DNA of 64,000 nt from Madurella fahalii (lineage: Eukaryota; Ascomycota; Sordariomycetes; Sordariales): the NCBI GenBank assembly GCA_029876055.1, contig CM056876.1, positions 4,650,001 to 4,714,000 of the forward strand. The letters run 5' to 3'. This document shows, one piece after another, positions 45,453 through 57,313 of this stretch. Under the pieces are notes generated by a model. It was not told the origin of the DNA. It worked only from the letters and a program-made list of their open reading frames with translations, and made no database searches. The translations under genes were made by a program, and so were the position numbers. The number at the start of each line of letters is the position of its first letter. Positions within the stretch are counted from its first letter, which is position 1.

Positions 45453-46595
45453 TCATCGGCCCTTGCCTCTCGTACCCCGCCCGGCCTCGAGCACTTTGAG
45501 CCGCTTCTGGTATCTCTCGCCCATGTTTATGCCATTCCCGCGCGGTCCGTCGACAGTATCGATGCCTCTCTTGCGGCTCTTCTCGAGCAGGGCCTTGGTG
45601 CCGCCACCGGAGCTCTTGCCCTGCGTCAACCGCGTAATTCTGTCGACGCCTTCGCTAAGATCTCTCCATTCCTCGCCTCCAAAGTTCACGCGGCCACTGC
45701 GGCCCTCTTGCTTGGCCCTCTTTGCACGTTCCTTCTTGCTCTCCTTGGGCAGACGGACGAAGTTCCTCTCTTCGTATTCTCGTCTCTCTTCCTCCTTTCG
45801 GCGTTCCGAGGCCGTCTTGATCTTCCGGCCGCCGTTCACGATTGTCGTACCAATGCTGGGCTCCGCAAGTGGCGCCGTCGACATCTCGTCGGCAATGAAC
45901 TCGTCGAGCGTCGCTGACTTGAGCGGTCTCCGGTCGCCCTTCTCTCGCCTCTCGGTAGTCGGCATCACCACTGGGGCAATCCGTGGCGGCCGATAAACCC
46001 CTGACTTGTCCTGTTCCTTGCCGGCAGCGGTGGCGCCTGCCGGACGGTGAAATCCAGAGAGATTAGGCCGGTGTTGCAGATCTGAAATTTTGCGCCCATC
46101 CACGATGCCATCTTGCCCGTCTCCGTCGTCCGATCCCGCATCCTCACTACCAGAAACGGATTCCGAATCTGACCCGCGCCCTGATGCGCGCCCATTTGAT
46201 TTCGCCGCCTCTCCGGCTGCCCTGGCGTTGCGGTCGGCATCGTCAGCGGCGCGGAGGACTTTATCGATCTGGAACCGAAGCTTGTCTTCTAGAGGCCGTG
46301 CGCCCTTCTCGAGGTACAACCTCAATTCGACAAGCTTCGCCACGACAAGTTCGTCCAGGTCTTGCTTTTCTTCCCGATCGCCCGATAGCCCGGTCTTCGC
46401 CTGGCGCAGCTTCAGAAGGATGAGGAAGACTAGGTTCTGCAGGTAAGAGAGCAGGAGCTCGTTCTTGACGTCGAGAAGCGAAATGCCATCTTTGGGGAGC
46501 TCAATGGTTTGGAGCTTGGGGGCAGCTTCAAGGGTTGAAGAGAGGGACTTGGTCAGTGAATCTAGCAAAGCTGGCAGGGTAGCTGGGGCTGCCAT
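45453..46595 (-). CDS. lcp5: Sas10/C1D-family U3 snoRNP protein Lcp5 (neuroguidin)
   Basis: Single exon, 380 residues from the ATG at 46593-46595; an upstream open extension lacks support. N-terminal Sas10/C1D domain about residues 10-130 (LLDVKNELLLSYLQNLVFLI, KLVELRLYLEKGARPLEDKL, RFQIDKVL). Then an acidic Ser/Asp segment, YRPPRIAPVVMP, and a basic C-terminal third (RRKEEERREYEERNFVRLPK, KSRKRGIDTVDGPRGNGINM). The order matches Lcp5/neuroguidin, a nucleolar factor of the small-subunit processome needed for 18S rRNA maturation. Its start is 666 bp from the divergent TM9 gene. Confidence 0.9.
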   Translation of the reverse strand: MAAPATLPALLDSLTKSLSSTLEAAPKLQTIELPKDGISLLDVKNELLLSYLQNLVFLILLKLRQAKTGLSGDREEKQDLDELVVAKLVELRLYLEKGARPLEDKLRFQIDKVLRAADDADRNARAAGEAAKSNGRASGRGSDSESVSGSEDAGSDDGDGQDGIVDGRKISDLQHRPNLSGFHRPAGATAAGKEQDKSGVYRPPRIAPVVMPTTERREKGDRRPLKSATLDEFIADEMSTAPLAEPSIGTTIVNGGRKIKTASERRKEEERREYEERNFVRLPKESKKERAKRAKQEGRSGRVNFGGEEWRDLSEGVDRITRLTQGKSSGGGTKALLEKSRKRGIDTVDGPRGNGINMGERYQKRLKVLEAGRGTRGKGR

Positions 46596-47261
46596 GGTTG
46601 GCGCAATCTGCAAGCCGCAATTGTTCGTCTGTAACAATTTTGGATGCGATTGTTGCTGTTTGGCCGCTGCAGGAAATTCTTTAAAAAGCCTGCCCCGCCA
46701 GAAACTTTTTTGTGACACCCGGCAAGGGTGGCCAAGCCAAAGAACTGGAGCAGCTTAACCAGGCTCGCCAGGGTCCAATCTTGGATTTCCTGCTGCCGAG
46801 GATTCTCCGATTCGCAGCCCTACAACTCGTCAGACCCGACGCGTCCCGGTGCACAAGCCACCAGTGCAGCTTTGTCTTGCCAAGGTGTTCTTGTTGGAGC
46901 TTTGACGACGACAACTCGCATCGTTTTGCGCATCCAACACAAAAACTGCACAACGAAGCACCATCCTCCCGCTTCGGGCAACTTCCCTGGAATTGATGTC
47001 CTGCGACACACTCGGCTCAATTTCTGCATGAGATATCCTCTGTAATAACGCGGATCCTTCGGGGCGGGTCGAAGCGAAAAAGTACCTGTTCCCACCCGCA
47101 TCGCTCCCCCTGATTCAGGTACGAACAACGCCGAAAACCCCGGCGCCATTCTCCGTGCTCGGTACAACCGCTCCGCCCGCGCGACCTTGCCGTCTTCGCC
47201 TCCAGCAAAGATTGAACTGATCCCTGCGATCAGACAACGCTCGCTTCCATAGCCTCGCACC

Positions 47262-49325
47262 ATGCAACTCAAACACGCGCCGTCATGGGCGCTGGTCGCC
47301 TCTCTGGCGGCGCCGCAACTGGCATCCGCTTTCTACCTTCCCGGCGTCGCGCCGACGTCATACAAGCAAGACGAGCTGGTACCGCTCTACGTTAACGTGA
47401 TCCGACCAGTCGCCGGCTCAGACCTGCTACTACACTCGGTTGTCTCCTACGACTACTACCACCCCCTTTTCCAGTTCTGCCGGCCCGAGGGCGGACCCCA
47501 GGATGTCGGCGCGAGTTTGGGAAGCATCTTGTTCGGTGACAGGATAAAGACGTCCCCTTTTGAACTGAAGATGGCACACAACGAGACGTGTAAGACATTG
47601 TGCGAAGTCACATATCAGAAGGGCGCAGCCATGTTCGTCAACCAACAGATCAGGTCCGGCGTCAGCCTCAACTGGCTGGTCGACGGGCTCCCCGCGGGGC
47701 AAAAGATTGTCGACCAGCTGACCGATACCGAATTCTACAACCCGGGATTCCTCCTCGGCCAGGAATTCGAGGATAGCGACAAGGTCCAGTTCAACAACCA
47801 CTACGACATCATCATCGAGTACCATCAGGTTGCCGACGACAAGGACCAATACCGCGTGGTGGGCGTTATCGTGCAGCCCGAATCGAGGAAATACACAGGC
47901 ACCGTTGGGCCCGACACTTGCAACACCGCACCGGACCCAGTGATTCTGGACGAGGAGGGAGACACCAGGGTTCAGTTCACGTACAGCGTCTACTGGATTG
48001 AGTCTGAAACGGCATGGGCCACGCGGTGGGATAAATACCTCCACGTCTTCGACCCCAAGATCCACTGGTTCTCTCTCATCAACTCGGCCATCATTGTCAT
48101 CTTCCTGGTCATGACCGTCATGTCGATCCTGGTCCGCGCCCTGAAGAAGGATATTGCGCGGTACAACCGCCTCGACCAGCTCAACCTCGAGGACCTCTCG
48201 GGCACGTCAGCCTTGGAAGATGGCGTGCAGGAGGATTCGGGCTGGAAGCTCGTCCACGGCGACGTCTTCCGGACCCCGTCGCACCCCCTCCTCCTCTCCG
48301 TATTCCTCGGTAACGGCGCGCAGCTCTTCGTCATGACGGGCTTCACTATCGCCTTTGCACTTCTCGGCTTCCTCTCCCCCTCTAATCGAGGCTCCCTGGG
48401 CACCATAATGATCCTTCTGTACACCATCCTCGGCTTCGTAGGCGGCTACACCTCTGCGCGCATCTACAAGTCTCTCCAGGGCGATAAGTGGAAGCTCAAT
48501 ATCCTGCTGACACCCGTCCTCGTCCCGGGCATTGTCTTCGGCACCTTCTTCCTGCTTGACCTCTTCCTCTGGGCCGAGCAGTCGTCGGGCGCCGTCCCCT
48601 TCACCACGATGCTGATCATCATCCTGATCTGGTTCGTCATCAGCGTGCCCCTGTCCGTTGCCGGGTCCTGGCTCGGTTTCCGCGCTCCCGCCCTCGAAGC
48701 CCCCGTCCGGACCAACCAGATCCCGCGCCAGATTCCCCCGGTAACCACGTACCTGAGGCCGATCCCTAGCATGCTGCTAGTCGGTCTGCTGCCGTTCGGC
48801 GCCATCTTCGTCGAGCTCTACTTCATCATGAGCTCCATCTGGTTCAGCAAGATCTACTACATGTTTGGCTTCCTGTTCCTGTGCTACGGCCTCATGATCC
48901 TGACGTGCGCCGCCGTCACGGTGCTCATGGTGTACTTCTTGCTGTGCGCCGAGAACTACAACTGGCAGTGGCGCTCCTTTTTGGCCGCGGGCACGAGCGC
49001 CGGCTACATCTTCCTCAACGCCCTCATCTACTGGATCAGTAAGCTCTCGCTGAGCGGATTTACCGGCAGCGTGCTGTATATCGGGTACAGCTTGTTGGTC
49101 TCGTTCTTGTTCTTTATCTTGACAGGTATGTTTTCTGTTCCCTCTTCTTTTTATTCATTTATTTCCTTTATTTTTATTTTATTCCTTCCCTCCACCCCAC
49201 CCCTCTCCCCGCGAAAAATTTGAGTGAGTCCAGCAACCACCCTAACACTAAGTACAGGGTCGATTGGCTTCTTTGCCAGCTTCCTGTTTGTCCGCAAGAT
49301 CTACTCGACCATCAAGATTGATTAG
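47262..49325 (+). CDS. TM9/EMP70 (nonaspanin) family protein
   Basis: Exons 47262-49125 and 49258-49325 with a 132-nt intron give 643 residues. Signal peptide (ALVASLAAPQLASA), then a lumenal domain of about 250 residues with FYLPGVAPTSYKQDELVPLYVN and the family's YDYYHPLFQFC. Nine membrane segments follow from about residue 275 (SLINSAIIVIFLVMTVMSIL onward) with the conserved cytoplasmic DVFRTPSHPLLLSVFLGNGAQ region cut by GWKLVHG. The last exon supplies the ninth segment and the KxD-type C-terminus (IKID), a COPI/Golgi retention signal. Acts in endosome/Golgi membrane-protein sorting. Length is normal. Confidence 0.95.
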
Positions 49326-49973
49326 GCGGGGTTAAACGGGAAAAGGCGGTTTGGGATCAAAAAAATACTAGGGCGGTAGACACAGTTGGATTGGGTCCAT
49401 ATCGATGAATTATATGTATGAATATGGAAAGAAGGGCGTGATGATCGCGGGAAGCTCTGTATGATCGAAATCGCTAATGTTTACCGCTTCGGTGAACCAT
49501 GTTGACCAGATTAGAGCCGCATTTTCTAGCAGCATTGCGTTATTGGTTAAGCGATACGGTCAAGACCTGTCACTTCTGCAGGCCGAGGGGAGGTTTCATT
49601 TATCTGTTTGTGCTTTGCTGACTCGATACCTTTCACTGTGCACATCAATGCACAAAGACGCTGCATCGGACCGCTTCCTTGTAGTCATTGAATGTAACCA
49701 AGCCAATGCTTCTGAATCTCAGGCATTTCCAAGGGGCAATATACTCCATTGCGTCAGCCAATGGAGAACCCACCTCAAAACCGCCCGGCCGTTTTCCAGT
49801 AGGCCTTCAGTCCTCGTGAGGTCCCGTATCTTAGGACCTTGGCCTGTGTGCGCCATCCCGGCGGCCGCAGTTGACGCTAGCTCGTAACTCTCCGCTGCCT
49901 GGCGATCCGCGTCTACCAACCCTTTAGCACCGCCGTACGCCCGTCCTCCCGCACGTTTCGACTGTGGCGACTT
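49326..49973. other. intergenic between convergent TM9 and MED4 genes
   Basis: 3' flanks only; no gene recognised. Confidence 0.5.
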
Positions 49974-51158
49974 CTAATCCTCATCCTCATCATCGTCATC
50001 GTCATCATCCCCGCCGAGAAACGTAAACTGCTTCGGCGCCCTCCCCGCCCCAGCAGCCGCAGCCCCAACCTGCACGCTCTCTCTCCTCTCCAGACCGGGA
50101 GCTCCGGGCGCACCCGCACCCGCACCCACACCCGCACCAGGACCCGCGGCATCGCCGGCAGCACCGCCGGCAGCCATCTCGGCCAGCCTCTGCCGCTCCC
50201 TCTCGCGCTCGCGGGCGTGCTCCTCCCGCGCGCGCCGCTCCGCCTCCTCGCGCTCGCGCTCCTCGGCCTCCTTGCGGGCCGCCTCCTCGGCCCGGCGCCG
50301 CCGCGCCTCGGCCTCCGGGTCGTGGCCGCGCGGGTCGACGCCGCTCTCGGCCAGGCGCTGGATGGCGGCCAGGGCGCCGCGGCGGATCTTGTCCTCGGTC
50401 GGCCACGGGTAGAAGGTGGCGTTGTGCAGCGGGTTGACGGCGGGCTGCAGGTGCGCGGGCAGGAGCGTCTGCGTCGTCGTCGTCGTCGTGGTGGTCGAGG
50501 ACTGTGACGGCTGCGACGGCTGTGACGGCTGCGAGGGGTGTGAGGGCGGCGGAGGCTGTTGCTGCAACGGCTGGTCCGCCGTCGGCGTCGGCGCGCTGGT
50601 CATGGGGTTCGGCGTGCCGACGCCGCCGTTGAAGCTGAAGTTGAAGGACGCGTTGGGGGTTGGCGCGCCGCTCTGGGTCTGGCGGAACGATTCGTCGGGG
50701 TCTGCTTGCGATTGCGGCTGCGGTGGTTGCGACGCGAGTGGGGCCGGGGTTGGCTCGCTCGGTTCGACGCCGTTGGTTACCCCTGGCGGGGGGAGTGTGT
50801 TACGGCTTATTCGCCGGGCGTAGTTGAGGAGCTCTTCGGTGGTGAATGGGTGTTTCGATTTGCTCGACGGATAGACGGTGACGGGGACGGCTTTCAGCTC
50901 CTTGCGCATGTTCCAGAGGGACCGGAGCGTGTCCTTTATTTGAGTATCAAGGAGTGACGTCTCCTGCCGCAATTGCTGGATGCGGGCGTAGTTGTTTTGG
51001 TGTTCCTCGAGCAGTTTGAGGCCTGCGAAGAGTTCGGCTTCGGCTGCTACTAGCTCCTCGGCGAGCTTCTCGGAGGGGTTGTTCTTGGTGAGGGAGTCGA
51101 CCATGTTGGCCAGGGCGCTCTCAAGCCGCGCAAAGCGGCCATCGAGGTCCTTGTCCAT
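49974..51158 (-). CDS. med4: Mediator complex subunit 4
   Basis: Single exon, 394 residues from the ATG at 51156-51158; the upstream in-frame stretch starts with a non-ATG codon. The N-terminal coiled coil (LVAAEAELFAGLKLLEEHQN, NYARIQQLRQETSLLD) and PFTTEELLNYARRISRNTLP are the Med4 core. Then a Pro/Gln/Ser/Thr-rich linker with PSQPSQ repeats and a Thr run; YPWPTEDKIRRGALA, a conserved Med4 motif; a Glu/Arg coiled coil; and an acidic tail (GGDDDDDDDEDED). Part of the Mediator middle module linking activators to RNA polymerase II. Confidence 0.93.
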   Translation of the reverse strand: MDKDLDGRFARLESALANMVDSLTKNNPSEKLAEELVAAEAELFAGLKLLEEHQNNYARIQQLRQETSLLDTQIKDTLRSLWNMRKELKAVPVTVYPSSKSKHPFTTEELLNYARRISRNTLPPPGVTNGVEPSEPTPAPLASQPPQPQSQADPDESFRQTQSGAPTPNASFNFSFNGGVGTPNPMTSAPTPTADQPLQQQPPPPSHPSQPSQPSQPSQSSTTTTTTTTQTLLPAHLQPAVNPLHNATFYPWPTEDKIRRGALAAIQRLAESGVDPRGHDPEAEARRRRAEEAARKEAEEREREEAERRAREEHARERERERQRLAEMAAGGAAGDAAGPGAGVGAGAGAPGAPGLERRESVQVGAAAAGAGRAPKQFTFLGGDDDDDDDEDED

Positions 51159-51702
51159 ATTGGATGCGGCGCTCCTTGGCTGATACAATCGCACGACCAG
51201 GTTATCGGGTGGTGGGTGGACTCGAGAAGCGCTCGGTGTAAGAGGCGCAGAGAAAACGAGACAAGCAGCGGAGAGGACGCGATGGAATGGATTGTCCGGT
51301 AAATCCTGACAGAGGCGAAGAGTGAGGTGGAATGAAATAAGAAGACCCCAACAAAGCTTTTATAAAGCGCTTAGGATTAGATGCCCCGCGACGGCGCAAA
51401 ACTAAGATGCTGAAGAAGTGGCTGTGATAATGTACAGTACGTACAGTACCAGCACAGCGTCCCCACGGGAACGATAAAGTTTGGAAAGGTGGGTCGCCTG
51501 CAAGAGACTGGTACCCGCATGTGATTGTCGCCTTAGGCCGAAAGGAGCTGGATGGTCAGCCGTATCTGCCTCAGGCCGAAACATTTTCCGGCTTTGTCCG
51601 GCAAGAAACTCGCGCGAAACGCAACATCTTGCTGTCGCCCGTTCCAGATTGTTTCGCAGCCATTGAAGCGCACCCTCGCTCTTTTCCGCCGCGGTAGCCA
51701 TA
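51159..51702. promoter_or_regulatory. shared divergent promoter region, MED4 / QCR10
   Basis: About 540 bp between the two start codons; no other gene fits. No clear TATA box. Confidence 0.45.
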
Positions 51703-52678
51703 ATGCCTTCTCCAGTACGTCTCAATTCACTCTCAGCCGGCGCCACTGAGCATTTCCAGCCTCTCCTGGCCTGCGAGGCCACGCAACGAATCCAGCTAAC
51801 AATGTCACGCCAGTTCGCTCGCCAGGGTGCTTCCACCCACCCCACGTACAAGAGCCCCTACGGCCCGAAGTAAGCGCCCATTGCCCTCGTACGAATTTGA
51901 GAACGACCGAGATAGGAGGGGCAGCGCTGCAATCTTGGGGCAAAAAGGCAGAAGCAATGGATGGGCAGACCGCTGACATTGGATGCAGGTACTTCTACCA
52001 GTCCCACGTCGCCGGTATTACCACGCAGACTGCTATGCGGACGTAAGTCGACACTCTACACTACTATCTATTGCACGGCACAGGTTCTGGGAAGGGCGTG
52101 GAATGTGCGTCAGAGGAGCCGGTTAAGCTCGGCTTAGAATCGAAGCTTGCTCGCCAAGGACAGGACAATGGCTTTCTCTAGCATTGGCATACTATAAAAT
52201 TCGGGGCTCTTGAGCACAGCTAACAGTTTCCCAGTGGTGTCAAGGCCGGCCTCTACGGCGGCGTTGCCCTGTTCACCGTCATCTTCTTCGGCTCAGGCAT
52301 TCCCAGGCTACAGAGGGATATTCTTCAGGTACGCCAAATCCGCGACTGGTGCATGCCCAGCACCCTTGTGCTAACTTACATACAGAAGATTCCGTTTGTC
52401 GGCAACTATTTCGTGCACGAGATCCCGGCCTCGGACAACGTGAGTATACCCGAATCCAGGCAAGCGTGGTACCTGCTAAAATCTGCCATAGCCGTTCTAA
52501 ACTGCGGATCGTCGAATGGAAAAAGGGTAGTGGTTGGCGCTTGGGATCGGGGGTCCGGGAAACCATTTGCGCTGCCACGTGTGTATGTGGACCCTGTGTA
52601 AAAAGAACTGTCAGCGTTTTAATAGACATTCCCGCATAAACTAGGATTCCTTCGTTTTCGTCAGCTTGGCAGCCCTAA
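51703..52678 (+). CDS. qcr10: cytochrome bc1 complex subunit 10
   Basis: Proposed exons: 51703-51714 (only 12 nt: MPSP), 51814-51869, 51989-52042, 52235-52328, 52386-52439 and a last exon at 52673-52678. All but the last join were checked in phase; the protein is about 91 residues. Sequence features are FARQGASTHPTYKSPYGPK, YFYQSHVAGITTQTAM, one membrane segment (GLYGGVALFTVIFFGSG) and IPRLQRDILQKIPFVGNYF with a PASDN end. All fit Qcr10, a small inner-membrane subunit of complex III. The first intron has an excellent GTACGT donor and GCTAAC branch. Alternatives are a longer unspliced start at 51703 through 51802, and read-through after PASDN to a stop near 52601. Confidence 0.8.
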
Positions 52679-52929
52679 TATCTTGCGCAGCGGCTCTTCC
52701 GATGAGGCGTGCTCTGGGGCAATTTGGCCTGGCAATGTACTGGCGCACGGACCCTGCGGGCGCCCCTCAGGGAGGCACCTGAAATGGAAACAGAGCAAGA
52801 ACAACTCCAACCCGAAAACAAACACGTCCATCAATTCCACCCGGCAATGGTCCCCTCAATGATACTTCAGGTGTAGACTGGTTATGACGTCCACTCATTG
52901 TTTAGAACTTTCATCCGTCCTTGGTTGCA

Positions 52930-55004
52930 ATGGAGGTTACCCATATTGTGCTCGATACGGTGAAGCTGCTCAGAGGTCCTGTCATCGCCTACCTACTCAG
53001 CCGTTATCTCCATCCATTTTCAGGCCCAGAGGCAGTGCCGTCCACAATTAAAGGATTTTCACCGTGGCAGACCGCACTCGTCAAGATTGCCAGCCTCATA
53101 TTCGTTGCCCTAGCGGCGGGATCCTGGCACACGCTCGTGGACCGATGCGTCCCTGAGCCCTATCTCGTGATTTCTTAACCCATTTCCATACAATAAAATA
53201 TCGTGCACTAACAACCGAGCCAGGATGAGGTGTTTCACATTCCCCAGGCGCAGACGTACTGCGCAGGGCGCTTCGGGGACTGGGACGACAAGATCACCAC
53301 CCCTCCTGGCCTGTGAGCATATTCCCTGCCCCCGAATGCGCTCACTCATTGACACCGGTTGCAACAGCTATCTCTTCTCGGTGGCAATCCATAAATACTG
53401 GGCGTCTAAAGAATGCACGCCTTATGCCCTGCGGTCGACCAACGTGTTTGCTACACTCCTGATCGCACCGCTGACGATACAATGCCGGCAGCTGATCGAG
53501 ACGCGAAGTGCTGAGCGGGAGGGCAAGCCGCTTCCTCAGAGCGCCTCCTTCTACTCGTACCACACGGGACTCAACATCGTTCTGTTCCCGGTGATTTTCT
53601 TCTTCTCAGCCTTGTACTACACCGACGTGGTATCGACCTTGGCGGTCCTTGTGACTTACCGGAACCATCTGGTCCGCCTGGGCCCTCAGCGGCCGAGCTT
53701 CACGAACGATGTGTTTACAGTTGTTATGGGTGTTTTGGCGCTGCTAGTGCGTCAAACTAACGTCTTTTGGGTCGTTGTGTACATGGGCGGCCTGGAAGCC
53801 GTGCATGTGTTGCGTTCTGTTAAACCCGCTGCCCAGGACAGCGTGAGCAAGGTTCATGACCCGCCGTTGAACAATTCAGGACCGGAAGGTAAGCTCTCTC
53901 AGACTCCGTGATAGAAGTATCTCCTAAACTGTTAGATTGGATCTTTTGCACGGTAACTTTGGGTATCACTGCCGCCCGCAACCCCGTCCGGGTCATGAAG
54001 CAGATATGGCCTCACATCACCGTTCTTGGGCTGTTCGCTGGTTTCGTGGCCTGGAATGGCGGTGTCGTCCTGGGTAAGCCTCCATCAACTACTCGATCAT
54101 TTGCACAGTTACTTAGTCTTTCTCAGGAGACAAAACCAACCACATCGCTACTATCCACCTCGCACAAATGCTCTATATCTGGCCCCTCTTCGCCTTCTTC
54201 TCCGCTCCGCTCTTCATCCCCTCCATTATCTCGCTCATCTCACTACCCTTCCGTTACTTCCGCTCCACAACGCCAACAGTCGGTTCACCACGATCCTCCA
54301 CCCTCATTAATGGTGGTTACACCCTCCTCGCCTTCCTCCTCTCGCTCGCCATAATAAAATACAACACTATCATCCACCCCTTCACCCTCGCCGACAACAG
54401 GCACTACATGTTCTACGTCTTCCGTTACACCATCCTCCATTCGCCGGCCCGCCGCTTCTCTCTGGTGGTAGCATACACCCTTTGCCGCTGGCTCGCGTGG
54501 GACACACTCGCCGGTGGCAGCCCCACCACCGACAGCAGCAACACATCCACGGCCAAGCCGGACACAGTCCACGCCCCAAAATCCCCACCCATCTCCAGCA
54601 GCAGCAGCAATAACAACAATAGCGGGACCCCTCCGTCAACAAGCACAGTCATCCTTCTCTTCCTCGCCACCGCCCTCTCCCTCGTTACTGCGCCCCTCGT
54701 CGAGCCGCGGTACTTCATCCTCCCCTGGGTCTTTTACCGCTTGTTGGTCCCCGCTTGGGAAATGCCCGGTTCCTTCCCGTTCGCGAGTGGTCGTCATGGT
54801 GGCGGCAATGACAACAAAGCACCAACGGGTTGGCTCCACAAGCTGGCGCGGAAGCTCGACTTGCGCCTTGTCCTCGAGACAATCTGGTTTATAGGGGTCA
54901 ATCTAGGGACGATGTACATGTTTTTATGGAGGGGATACTACTGGCGGGGGGAGACGGGGAGGTGTTGGATGGTGGGAGGGTGCAGCGGTTTATGTGGTAG
55001 GTAA
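52930..55004 (+). CDS. alg10: dolichyl-phosphoglucose alpha-1,2-glucosyltransferase ALG10/DIE2
   Basis: Exons 52930-53166, 53224-53312, 53368-53888, 53936-54073 and 54127-55004 join in frame to 620 residues. Multi-span ER membrane protein. The family's lumenal motif DEVFHIPQAQTYCAGRFGDW is restored by splicing the first intron, followed by KITTPPGLYLFSVA, PLTIQCRQL, VRQTNVFWV, GDKTNHIATIHLAQMLYIWP and LVEPRYFILPW. Adds the last glucose to the lipid-linked oligosaccharide before N-glycan transfer. The last dozen residues look wrong. In another frame the end would read VLDGGRVQRFMW then TAG at 54998-55000, the expected family C-terminus. One extra G in the G-run at about 54956-54962 would restore it. 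A Ser/Asn/Gln-rich insertion lies near residues 465-505. Confidence 0.9.
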
Positions 55005-55375
55005 GATGAGAAGATGATGGATGATAGATGGGTGACAAAATCTGGAAATTTTAAGACTGTGAAGCAAATCCCGGTCAAGGCATTCTGTGGTATTTTAGCT
55101 AGCGGTCAATATATTTGATAGACAAACAAATGTTGCGTTGCCTTGGTCGATATCTACGAGTAATGTTAATGCCAGTTCAGTCCCTTTTTCCCCCAGTACC
55201 CCAACCTTATCAAAGCCAGTATGTTGTGAGTATATGTTATGTATATGGTCCCAGTACCCATCCGTCCTCTAACACCGTTTCCGTAAAACGCCGTGTTCAA
55301 GCACTCCCATCATTCTTGATCCCAATTCGTTATCGTCATTAGAGGCAATTAGCCATGCATCATCCCAAGTCGCCA

Positions 55376-55921
55376 TCACAAACTCAACTGGTCCAAGCTC
55401 AATCTATCCCCGCTTCTCACCCGTCGTACCACACCCAACTTGAAGAACTTTTCCTCCCCCGTGGCCGTCCGCCCACCAATGTACAGCTTTTCTGCCCCCA
55501 GCGCGTCCCTGAACCCTTCGCTACTGCTATCACTGCCCCGCCTCCGGCCCCGATTATGGCTCCCTTGCTGCGGTATCGGGATGCCGGCGCTATGATGGTG
55601 GTGGTGGTGGTGATGGCGATGGTGATGCCTCGGAGAGTGCAACGGCAGCTGGCTGATCATGCCCGACCGCGATGTTGACGGAGGCGGTGACGTCGCTTGC
55701 GATGTGGCCACCGCGGCCGCAGCCGTAGCCGCAGATGTTGATATCGACCGGGGAGCTGTGGACGAGGCGGATGCGCTAGACGAGGATGTTTGCGTCGCGT
55801 GTTTGTTGGGTTGCTGGGTCGAGGCGCTTGCGCTTGATAGCGAGGCGGGCGCGTTCTGTCGGAAGGCGGCGAAAAAGGTGGAGAGGAAGAAGGGGCGTTG
55901 CGACGACATGTTGGAGGTCAT
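55376..55921 (-). CDS. conserved-looking small fungal protein of unknown function
   Basis: Single exon, 181 residues from the ATG at 55919-55921 (MTSNMSSQRPFFLSTFFAAF). Then a Ser/Ala/Thr-rich middle with a run of about 12 His (HHHRHHHHHHHH), RRGSDSSSEGFRDALGAEK and a C-terminal LYIGGRTATGEEKFFKLGVV plus a basic RVRSGDRLSLDQLSL end. The C-terminal block resembles a hypothetical protein widespread in Sordariomycetes, as I recall; function not known. The His run might bind metal, or may be a neutral repeat. Confidence 0.65.
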   Translation of the reverse strand: MTSNMSSQRPFFLSTFFAAFRQNAPASLSSASASTQQPNKHATQTSSSSASASSTAPRSISTSAATAAAAVATSQATSPPPSTSRSGMISQLPLHSPRHHHRHHHHHHHHSAGIPIPQQGSHNRGRRRGSDSSSEGFRDALGAEKLYIGGRTATGEEKFFKLGVVRRVRSGDRLSLDQLSL

Positions 55922-57313
55922 TGGATTGGTTTGAGTTGATAGCTGGTTGCGGTTCGAAGCGGATGGTAATGTTGTTACCGGACTCGCGAAGGCCGATGGT
56001 CCAAGAGGTGCCGCCTGCGGCAGTAGATGCAAGTTTGGGTCTATCGGGAACGCCGGCTCGTGGGGACGGTTCAGGGTGCTGGGGCCGTGGCCCGGTTGAA
56101 AGGTTCAGAACCCGGGAAAGGAAGTCTCCCTTGTGGGCCTCAACGCCACCTCCTGAGAATGAGTGACCGTTCTCCGTTCTCGCTCGATGGTGTCTGGCTT
56201 GTGATAATGATCGCCGTTTGCCCAGCAGTAAAGCTTTATACCTCAGGCGGCAAAATGTCGCTGCCCGGCGTCAAAGTTTGCCGTCGTCCCGAGTCGCGCA
56301 ATATACTGCCCATCAAGGTGCGTTCGTTCGCCTCGTCTGACCGCTCGCCTCGTGCAACAGCCGCGGTTAGGATGGTGAGGGAAAATGTCGACCCAAAAAC
56401 CGAGGGCCATAAAAGTATGACGACTAGCGTCCTGCGAAGTCAAAAATCACAGGCGGGTGGGTGGCATCGATGCAGGATTTTGAGAGAGCAGAAATGGACT
56501 GACAGCCGCTTCTTCCCGTAACAGCATCCTGACGTCGAAGAGAAGGCTGCCATGCGGTCTGCAACCGGTCATGGTGGGACTCGGCCAATTCCGGAACAGA
56601 ATCGGTCCAATGGAAAGCGAAAGCAGCCCTGACCAGGTGCCTGGGCCGGACAGAGAATTACCCCGCCTGTGATAGGCTGTGAAGGGGGTTCGGGGGGGCC
56701 AGAATGGCAAATCCTTTGTGCGGGGCAGCTCATGCCATGCCAACAGCCCAAAGCCACCGCGGCTGCGGGCCTCCCGAGTTGCTTAGTGTAGGCAAGGTAA
56801 CTCAGGTGAGGCCGGGAGACAATTGCCTGATGACTCAGTCAAATCGAGTCCGAGGGTAATCACGCGGGCAGAAAAAAGAACAAAACCAATCTCCTGATTT
56901 TAAAACCTGCAAAGCAACGCTGCCGGCCAGTCCACGCCCTATCCTCCGGTGTCTCGGCACATTCGCTCGTCTCGGTGGGGACTGCCAGTCAGCAGTTCAC
57001 CACGTAGTCGGTCAATAACCCCCTTTCCCCCTTCAAAGCAGCAGGCTTTTGGTCAAGCATATTTGGGTCTAAGAATCTGAGGTGTCGCGCTACAGGAGGC
57101 CATGAAGGGGCAAAATAGTAGCTTCTGATTGAGAGAAGATAAGGTACATTGTGCTGTATAGTACCTGTTAAGCTCAATAACGGGGAGAAGAGCGTGATAA
57201 TCGCACAAAGAGGTCCTTACCTCTGGGCGCATGGCAGCGCTCAGGCGCCAAGACGACTTGCTTGCAAGATGAGTAAACTTACCCGCTCCCCAAAACTCAG
57301 ACACCGCCCATAC
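55922..57313. other. 1.4-kb intergenic stretch
   Basis: Promoter side of the small fungal gene, then nothing recognised on either strand. Confidence 0.45.

Noticed and set aside
43652..46595. Biosynthetic gene cluster around the monooxygenase
   Set aside because: Neighbours are a phytase and a ribosome-biogenesis factor; no polyketide, peptide or terpene synthase in the window.
47430..48065. Minus-strand frame opposite the TM9 gene
   Set aside because: Shadow of a conserved coding region with no motif of its own.
55659..55934. Plus-strand Asp/Val/Ala-rich frame
   Set aside because: Mirror of the Ser/Thr/Ala-rich low-complexity coding region on the minus strand.
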